In this document: positions 20,263 through 26,348 of the stretch, one piece after another
Position numbering within the stretch: position 1 is the first letter of the stretch
How the letters are laid out: the number at the start of each line of letters is the position of its first letter
Assembly (NCBI GenBank): GCA_009663005.1
Contig: VIGQ01002157.1
Location: 10,001 to 36,348 of the forward strand
Direction: 5' to 3'
Source of the DNA: Actinidia chinensis
Lineage: Eukaryota; Streptophyta; Magnoliopsida; Ericales; Actinidiaceae
Length of the DNA stretch: 26,348 nt
The notes under the pieces: generated by a model
What the model saw: only the letters and a program-made list of their open reading frames with translations
Database searches by the model: none
What the model was told of the DNA's origin: nothing
Made by a program: the position numbers and the translations under genes

Positions 20263-22342
20263 TTAAGACTCAGGAGCAATCTCAACAGGAGCTTCTCCTT
20301 CTTTCATCGCATCTTCTTCCTCGCGAAACTTGGGTCCATCGCCCTATTGCCACGTCGACGCCGAGTTGGGGAATGTGAATGAGCTGCCACTTGCAGACTC
20401 AATCCTCATGAATTATGTTCGCGGAAATCCTGAACCGCTGCCTTGAATTCTCCCGAGGATTTGAAGTCCCGATGGCTAGCTCCTTGGCCTTCGCCATTTT
20501 TTTGTGATTTCCGCCCCGTGGCCTTCAGATCATCCACCCGTGCGGGCTTTTGATCCTTCCTCGCTAAGCTCGGCCACCGTTCTCAGCCTTAACAGCTCGT
20601 TTTTTGGCTTTAACCAATTCAAGCTCGGCGGAATCTGCGCGAGCCATATGAAGTCTTGTCTGCGTATGCTCCTGGCGGCGGAGGGGCAAGAAAGAGGCGA
20701 ACATGACCACCTGCCACAATGACATCTCAGTATTTGTCAAAGAAACAACACCAAGATTTTCACAATTACCTGACCCGGGCGTGGAAAGATTTGGCGACCA
20801 CTCATTCCGATAATGATCACTTCCTTCTTGTAGGAAGCCGGGATCACCCCTGTGAGCAACTTTCCTGAGCCACAAAAGCATCGACTCATAGATTTTGGGC
20901 TCTATACGCCACCAGGGGAAGAGGTCCCCCTCAACAGCAATTACCCCTGGCATTGATCGCCTACTTCGATACATGGTCTCCTTCCCGCTACGTTTCTCCT
21001 GAATAACGACTCCTTTGGTCGGAGGCTTGACTATCGCGCCTCGTCGCCTTCTCGGCCTTGGCATTGCCTCCTGTTTTTTCGCCCAAAGGCGGGGCCACCA
21101 ACTCGAGTCTATATAGCGGCAATGGGATATGTCCATATAAGGAGAAAATAGTAAACAATTGGTTCTAGAATATACCATCAGATCGGAGCTCGGGGGGCGC
21201 TGGAACTGAAATGGAATCCGACCCTAATCCGAATTGGAGCCGACGTCCCAGATAGGAGATTCTTAAACGGGTCATTACTTCCCCCCGAGCCACCTTAGAA
21301 GGGTTTCATCGGGGATACCAGGATGGGCTCTCCTAATCGCCCCTCCTAACCCCGTCTAATGACTCCATGTATTCAACCGAGTCTTCGCGAGTAACGACTC
21401 ACCCTCATCCCCGAGGTCTTGTTGTTCTCCGCCACTGGTAGAGAGCACGTGCAACCAACCTCACGTGGGTTTTTCTTGAGTCCGCGACCCCAGAACCTTC
21501 GAAACCTCGAAGTAGCCTCCATCACTACTCTATCTTCCCCTTGAGGAACCGTCTCCGTCTCTTGGCGTCAACCTCGTATGGAGTCTGCAACTGTTGCAGC
21601 TTTTCCCCTGAAAATCGCAGTCAAGCGACAGTAATGCTTGCACACATAAAACAAATAGGAACTAACCTGGCGTTGCCCAAGATATGGGAATCGTGTAGTT
21701 CGCTTGTTGTCCGTGCCGAAGGGAACTCCCACTCGTCCCCGAGGCAAAAAAGAACCTCGTCTTTCACCCCTTTACGTTGCTCCGGAGATCCTCGGATCAA
21801 TCTTCTCAGGCCTCGCCTTGAAGTAGTACCACCCCGAATCAGGTAAGGGGCTTAGGGAGTATAAGCACCTGAATTCGCACAGGACCTGTTGACGTTTGAA
21901 GTGGCGCCAATCACGCAGCGAACACATGACTGATCGCCAATTCATTGTGGGATAACTGTGCATGGCCAATCTTGTAATGAATCAACATTTTCTAATGGTC
22001 GGATGAATGACGCCTTAAGCCGGCCAGAAACGCGGTTTCGTAAATGCCACCTCGCCTTGCGGGCTGATAAATTGGTCTCGCCATCCCAGGAATCCGAAGT
22101 CCGTACTCCCCCTGAGGGAAATGAATAGGTAGATCCCGAGCTTGTCCAGTTCAGCCTGGGACCTGACGTTACCCTCCTTATTAAGACTCGAGGTATCCCT
22201 CTTTGGGGAATTTGTAGTATGGGGAAACGAGGGAGACCTGGCTTCGTTTCGTCGATATAAGACTTCGCCCCTAGATGATTCGGATAGCAAGAGGCAGGGT
22301 TGCTCAGATTCTTCCCTCCGAGGGTTTGGTCTTGGAGAACAT
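20263..22342 (-). pseudogene. Antisense ORF 1: gypsy-type transposon-domain protein, frameshifted
   Basis: This unit is read on the minus strand, opposite to gag-pol. The likely start is the ATG at 22340-22342 (M-F-S-K-T-K-P-S), about 100 nt after a TATA-like box; the stop is at 20263-20265 after E-A-P-V-E-I-A-P-E-S. The middle shows GLRIPGMARPIYQPARRG (about 22045-22102), LIHYKIGHAQLSHN (21944-21985), D-S-G-W-Y-Y-F-K-A-R-P-E-K (21802-21840) and K-x-K-T-R-F-F-F-A-S-G (about 21738-21772, one stop within). These lie in order and in different frames, and resemble the plant 'putative gypsy-type transposon' domain (from memory, Pfam Transposase_28). The C-terminal part has a charged, coiled-coil-like stretch with S-A-E-L-E-L-V-K-A (20606-20632). 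Intact length would be roughly 650-690 aa. Function is unknown. The longest unbroken piece is 204 codons. Confidence 0.75.
20711..20769 (-). other. Candidate intron in antisense ORF 1 (59 nt)
   Basis: On the minus strand the segment begins GTAATT and ends TGGCAG and is T/A-richer than its flanks. It lies right after V-V-A-K-S-F-H-A-R-V (20770-20801). Antisense ORF 2 has an intron-like segment at the matching place. 59 nt is short for a plant intron, and the frame also stays open through it, so retention is possible. Confidence 0.5.
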
Positions 22343-22438
22343 AAACGGGAACAGTCAACCTGTTTACCGGCGAGGTTGCAGTTCAAAACGGAGCAGCACT
22401 TCGACCAACAAAAATGTACGAATGATAGGTTAACCCCA

Positions 22439-22447
22439 TTTATATAA
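22439..22447 (-). promoter_or_regulatory. TATA-like box of antisense ORF 1
   Basis: The minus strand reads TTATATAAATGGGG. It lies about 100 nt before the proposed ATG. The second antisense unit has CTATATATGGGG at nearly the same distance from its ATG. Upstream, both also share a TTAA(A)TG(G)CGGAAC string (about 22535 and 24360). The shared pieces support a real antisense promoter. Confidence 0.6.
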
Positions 22448-22551
22448 CTACAGGGATGGCTGTGAATCGATCGGGCCCAATGGCCGCAGATCACGCGATG
22501 TTCGATTTCCGATAGTACAAACCGCCGTTCCGCCATTAACCATTTTCTCAC

Positions 22552-23219
22552 CGACTCAACCTATTCTGTCATTTAATTTCCTCTTCCACAGTGGCTCCGG
22601 AGTTAGTCCGTTGACGCTCCACCTGGGCCAGACATCATGCACAAACACGTCAAGCATTGGTCATGCCGAACAGCCGTGATTTTGTGATCAGAAACCTCTA
22701 TGTTGGATGCCTACATCGCATCGCACATTAAACATTGTACATATCTTGCCCGGTAAATCCGAAATTACCCTTAATTGCGCTGAAGCTACTTGCGCCGCCC
22801 AAGTTTTTGCCTATTTTGGAAACTACAAGTCAACCATTTCGCCCAAATCTGTATCGCCTAAGGGGCAAGAGGTCTAGATCGCCAGTGCGTTCCAACCGAC
22901 TTGAGGAATCTTGATCCCATTACGGACGTCGCAATTATAAGAACGCCCATTCATACGATAAGGAATCTTCATCGCTAGTCGACGATCTCGCCATATCATA
23001 TCGCATCGCCCCGGAGCTTATATCGTTTGGGTGGTGGAAAGTTTGGACCGCCGTTTTTCACCATGATATTGCATAAGATGAACGCACCCATGCCGAAGTA
23101 ATCAAGTCCAAAGGAAAAACGACAGAGTTTGAAAGCGAATCGCTTTTATTTACCATTGAAGATCAGCTGATACAATAAAATAAAAAATAAATAAAATAAA
23201 TAAAAAATAAAAAATAAAT
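22552..23219. other. Spacer between the two antisense units, with TCGCC cluster and AT-rich tract
   Basis: No gene is seen. At 22839-23012 there are five TCGCC copies plus further atcgc strings. This cluster sits just past the 3' end of antisense ORF 2, as the 20010-20185 cluster does for ORF 1. At 23175-23220 there is a run of aaata/aaaata repeats, T-rich in the antisense direction, where the ORF 2 3' UTR would be. Confidence 0.55.
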
Positions 23220-23220
23220 A
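23175..23220. repeat. AAATA-type low-complexity repeat
   Basis: A repeated (aaaataaat)-like tract adjoins the 3' end of antisense ORF 2. It may be a remnant of a poly(A)-related tract or a simple microsatellite. Confidence 0.75.
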
Positions 23221-24204
23221 CCAAAGGGGGAATCCTTGACAACACTTCGCCAACCCCCGCTACCCGACCCCCTTCTTCTGCCGCTCTTTTCTCGGCTTCG
23301 TCCTCCTCTTTGGCGAGGAATTACATGGTCATCTCAACGTCCCCAGGTCACGCCGAGGTCGGATACGGGTGCCGAGTTGCCTTTTTGTAAAGTCAAAGCC
23401 TCACCTAAATAAGAGGAACCGAGCCCCTCACAGCTTCTAAAAAGTCCATCCACTCTTTGAACGCGGCGTGATCCTGCCTTGCTGACAGACTTACTCTTTT
23501 CCAGCTCGGAGATCCCTCGCCTCTAACTTCGCGTGACCTTGTCTCTGGCATAGCGTCCTCGTGAGCTTCTTCCCCCTTCGCCTTCCTCTCATCAGGGCAC
23601 CCTCTATTCAATGGCCCTATTTTGAGCTCGAACCATTTCCATCTCGGCAGATTTTTAGCATAGCCTTTTGATTGAGGTCGGCCCTCGGCGAATCCCTGCG
23701 GGTCATACGGCAGACAGAAGCCCTAAGATAACCCCTTGCTACAAACATATCAAAATTACCGCACTAATATGAAATACAACACCTTTAGGGAAAAACATAC
23801 CTGGCCGAGCATATGGAGAAACTTTGTACCACCTGATCGAAGGTGGCCTATCCACCTGATCCCTTGTCCGCCGTAGTATCACCCCGTCTAGAATTTTTTC
23901 TCCTGTATGCCGCACTGGCCATCACTGAAGCCTGTTGGCCCAAGCTCGCAAGAGTTCGTCCTGACCGAACTACCCTCTCTTGAAGGCAATGGGCGGCCTC
24001 GCGGAGCTCCAGACGCTCTGGTATCTATTTTAGCCTTCCTTTGACTCCGCAATTGGGCGACCTGCTTTCCCTTTTACCATATGTGGTCTCGACCCTTCCG
24101 AGATACGACACCTTCGAAGCAGAGGTGGCGGCCTTTTTGAGCCAACCTTGGCGAGATCATGAGCTTGAGTCTCGTAGCTAGCCGATCACTGATTTAGAAG
24201 GCAT
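23221..24204 (-). pseudogene. Antisense ORF 2: shorter paralogue lacking the gypsy-type domain
   Basis: It is read on the minus strand from the ATG at 24202-24204 (M-P-S-K-S-V-I-G, then a stop in this copy) to about 23221; the exact stop is unclear. It matches the C-terminal half of antisense ORF 1 in order: VVQSFSICSAR (23801-23832) beside a splice-like donor, SAEMEMVRAQNRAIE (about 23617-23651; ORF 1 has S-A-E-L-E-L-V-K-A), A-F-K-E-W-M-D-F-L-E-A-V (ORF 1: E-F-K-A-A-V-Q-D-F-R), and an acidic E-E-D-E-A-E-K tail. Only about 400 nt separate its ATG from the intron, against about 1570 nt in ORF 1, so the central domain is absent. Function is unknown; the coiled-coil-like stretch suggests oligomerisation or partner binding. 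Confidence 0.65.
23739..23800 (-). other. Candidate intron in antisense ORF 2 (62 nt)
   Basis: On the minus strand it runs GTATGT ... TTTGTAG. It is clearly T-rich against GC-rich flanks and carries in-frame stops if retained. It lies directly after V-V-Q-S-F-S-I-C-S-A-R, the same place as the candidate in ORF 1. This is the better of the two intron candidates. Confidence 0.6.
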
Positions 24205-24283
24205 CCTGGAGGAGGGTGAGAAAACGTCGGGCCAGGGTCAGTAGTACAATAGAGGTTTAAAGTGCCGAGGACAAGGGAGCCCC

Positions 24284-24293
24284 CATATATAGA
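24284..24293 (-). promoter_or_regulatory. TATA-like box of antisense ORF 2
   Basis: The minus strand reads TCTATATATGGGG, about 85-90 nt before the ATG at 24204. It lies roughly 190 nt inside the 3' LTR border, so antisense transcription would start within the element and run away from the 3' LTR. Confidence 0.6.
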
Positions 24294-24472
24294 GAAATCA
24301 ACGGTTCAGATTCTACTCATAATACGTGAGAATGTGGAGACGCTTCGAACAAGTTCCGCATTTAAGACCTCCTTGCCACTGGGCTTCCATCAAGTGGTTG
24401 CCACCATCATTAAGGCACGTATCAGAGAAATTACTTTACTCGAAGCCCCATCTGTTCCATCTCGACACTTCG

Positions 24473-24485
24473 AGTAGGGGGCTAC
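24473..24485 (+). promoter_or_regulatory. Polypurine tract and 3' LTR junction
   Basis: The sequence agtagggggctac lies directly before the TG of the 3' LTR. A GGGGGCTAC stretch in this place is common in Tat-lineage elements. It would prime plus-strand DNA synthesis. Confidence 0.75.
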
Positions 24486-25174
24486 TGACGTGGGGTAAAA
24501 TATTCACCATTAATATTCAAGTACCTTCGCCCAAGGGAGACTGAACATCGCCGGACATCATCCTATGAATCCCTCTCCGCATTTAGAACTCCAAACGTTA
24601 TCTCTGACCCTCTTGACCGAGTAAAACGAGTTCCAACGTTCATCATGGAACCTCGCCAAGCTATCTCCACTAAGCCTCGCCCAGAGCCAACGTGCTGTCT
24701 CCCTCCTCGGCCTTGGGCAGGTAGAATACTTTGCTTGATCAATCCCACTAGATCCCCATTTAATTACTCCCATCCGAGATTTTCTCCTCACGGCACCGCA
24801 TTACGGGATACTCCCAAATGGCAATCTTCCCGTATGTCTCCAGATCTCCGCGATATCCTTTCCATATTATCCTTCCGAGGATCTCCGCCGTGATCCATGT
24901 ACACGACCCATTCTCCGTCTATAAAAAGGCCCTCCCCACCATTAAACAAAAGGTACGCTGAACACGCTCCACAATTCTCTTCATAGCTTCTTTAGCTGTT
25001 TGTCATCGCCTTGGTCCTGATTCTCAGACGCCGGAGGGGTTTTAAGCGGCCTCTGCCCCGGCCGTTTACTTTTGGTCGTCTGTTGCAGCGTCGCCCTTCA
25101 AATAGCCAGTCCAGTGCCGAGGAACCGAGCATATTGACGGTTGGTTGCTCGCCCCAATTTTTTACCACACAACA
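24486..25174 (+). repeat. 3' LTR, 689 bp
   Basis: It starts TGACGTGGGG and ends CA, aligning with the 5' LTR throughout. The end is either 25174 (…acacaaca, by alignment) or 25171 (…ccacaca, which gives an exact acaaa target duplication). It contains the conserved TATA box at 24920-24927. The pair differs by many short indels, including inside runs of C, A and T. Confidence 0.92.
24920..24927 (+). promoter_or_regulatory. TATA box of the 3' LTR
   Basis: The sequence tataaaaa in context ctccgtctataaaaagg matches the 5' LTR copy at 14236. It could drive read-out into the flank after 25174. Confidence 0.7.
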
Positions 25175-25273
25175 AACAATACGTAACTTAAAATCGTAAG
25201 TTTTAGTATACCTAAATATTTGCAATGTGGTTTACCCATAGCTTTTTCCTACTTAAAAAAATTATAATTTATA

Positions 25274-25297
25274 ACACACACACCACACACACACACC
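25274..25297. repeat. CA dinucleotide microsatellite
   Basis: Alternating ac/ca repeats with one interruption (cacc), then a C-rich stretch. Confidence 0.85.
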
Positions 25298-26217
25298 CGT
25301 TCCCCCCATCAAATACCTAAATAAATGTGTATTTTACTGCATATATTCAAATACTTAGATTTTAATCTCCTCTGCATTAAGTTGTATTGGCTCCACCGTA
25401 CCATTGCTTAATTTCTCCAGACTTCAAAATTCGTCCACCTAATCTCACGGTTTTTTATTCTTTTTTTTGATAAAAAATAAACAGAGAATTTTGACTCTAT
25501 TTTTAAATTTGGGTTAGTAAGGAATATTTTAGTTAATGATGTATTAGTGATAGCCTACGCCCAATTTTTGCTACATAGAGTTGTGTGGGTTCAATTCACC
25601 TATTGACTTAATAAAATTGGGTAAATTTTTTCCAAGTTTTATACATCGTTAAGATCAACGATAGATTTTAATGCCGCAGATTTTGGGACCAAAAACATTC
25701 GAAAAATATATTTTGATAATTTTGTTTAACAAAACTATGACATTGTGACATTATACGGATAACACCACAAAAGAAATTAGTGGCTTAGAAACAAAATAAA
25801 ATATAAAAAATTCAGTTTCCTCTAGGAGCCTATTAATCTCGGTGGGATTACTAAGCTATCAAAAAAAATCTAAAACGGTCAAGGAATCTCTCTCTTTCTC
25901 TCTCTAGCTATATATATTGTAGCACAGCTTCTCTAAATTGTGAGTTTTAGATTTGCATTGTGAGTCCAAGTGTTTTTTGAGCTCTGTTTGGCTATTTTGA
26001 TGATCAATCGTTATATTGTAAACTCTGATTGTACAGTTAATACTGGAAAAATCACGTTGATTGAATTTAAATCGTTATTCGTTTTGAACTATTTTCCACT
26101 TAATAAATGAGTGTGACACATATGATTATTCTCATTTATCTTGTTATAATTAATATCGATCGATCATTGATATGTTCCATGAACTTGATTTTTTACAGTA
26201 TCATAGTTCTCGATGAG

Positions 26218-26323
26218 GTTTACAATAGGAATGATTCCGTTAACAACATAAAAGCCAAATAAAATTTAAAATGTATATTTGCAGTCCAAATTGGCTTCAA
26301 ATAAGCTGAGTCCTATTGTAAAC
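26218..26323. repeat. Short inverted repeat, 13-bp arms
   Basis: The arms gtttacaatagga (26218-26230) and tcctattgtaaac (26311-26323) are perfect inverted repeats. A smaller nested pair, aagccaa and ttggctt, lies inside. It could be a tiny MITE or a foldback fragment. No target duplication was seen. Confidence 0.5.
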
Positions 26324-26348
26324 GTAATATGATTATAAAGGCCCATCT

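Larger units (their letters stand above)
13785..25174 (+). mobile_element. Ty3/gypsy LTR retrotransposon, Tat lineage, 11.4 kb, with two antisense ORFs
   Basis: The element has two LTRs of about 0.7 kb, a tRNA-Asp-type primer-binding site, gag, protease, RT, RNase H, a second RNase H and integrase in Ty3/gypsy order. These are followed by about 4.6 kb of extra sequence, a polypurine tract and the 3' LTR. The second RNase H between the RT-linked RNase H and integrase is a known mark of the plant Tat lineage. There is no sense ORF before gag, which argues against Ogre within that lineage. Gag-pol carries frequent frameshifts and stops. Conserved blocks remain readable in alternating frames, so the breaks are small. 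Many look like 1-2 nt indels. Confidence 0.9.
25175..26348. other. AT-rich 3' flank, no gene recognised
   Basis: The first 35 bases (acgtaacttaaaatcgtaag) resemble the A-rich sequence left of the 5' LTR, as expected for one interrupted locus. A CT-rich run at about 25886-25907 and generic AT-rich DNA follow. No ORF or RNA gene is supported. Confidence 0.6.

Noticed and set aside
22142..22447. 101-codon plus-strand frame
   Set aside because: It is the shadow of antisense ORF 1, whose minus-strand motifs match a known domain type.
22343..22551. Upstream ATG at 22551 as start of antisense ORF 1
   Set aside because: It gives a longer open frame, but it lies before the TATA-like box at 22439-22447, and the residues upstream of 22342 show no similarity to the second unit.
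1..26348. tRNA, rRNA, snoRNA or host protein-coding gene
   Set aside because: No cloverleaf-like A/B boxes, rRNA blocks or conserved host protein motifs were recognised on reading. A tRNA or Rfam scan could still find something missed.

Overview
The window looks like plant nuclear DNA, probably from a flowering plant. It is intergenic and full of transposable elements. No intact protein-coding gene, tRNA, rRNA or CRISPR array was found. Evidence for a plant source: a Ty3/gypsy retrotransposon of the Tat lineage with a tRNA-Asp-type primer site and an extra (archaeal-type) RNase H, a chromovirus-style LTR that starts TGTAATACCC, and many MITE and hAT fragments in very AT-rich DNA.

Layout. 1-2177 is AT-rich with no gene. 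2178-3896 is a probable solo LTR that carries four tandem units of about 180 bp. About 3995-9800 is an old, rearranged duplication: block A (3995-5000 and 7388-8400, direct), block B (5010-5680 and 8820-9545, inverted) and block D (7125-7215 and 9715-9800, direct). It is peppered with MITEs, two of which have flanking 8-bp direct repeats (5583-6214 and 6639-7093). 10996-12996 is a long foldback element. Its left arm is split by a 1.08-kb hAT element (11108-12185), and the other arm shows what the site looked like before insertion. 13040-13784 is an A+C-skewed flank. 13785-25174 is one 11.4-kb LTR retrotransposon. 25175-26348 is AT-rich flank.

The retrotransposon runs 5' LTR, PBS, gag, protease, RT, RNase H, second RNase H, integrase, then about 4.6 kb of extra sequence, PPT and 3' LTR. 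Gag-pol is recognisable throughout but is broken by many small frameshifts. The two LTRs also differ largely by 1-3 nt indels, so many breaks may be sequencing or assembly error rather than decay.

The most interesting part is the stretch between pol and the 3' LTR. It carries two related transcription units in tandem, both antisense to gag-pol (about 20263-22446 and 23220-24293). Each has a TATA-like box about 90-100 nt before its ATG, a matching intron-like segment, a similar coiled-coil-like segment and a related C-terminus. Each is followed by a spacer rich in the pentamer TCGCC. The first unit also carries a domain resembling the plant 'putative gypsy-type transposon' family; the second lacks it. 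Single antisense extra ORFs are known in Tat-lineage elements. A duplicated pair with different domain content looks unusual.
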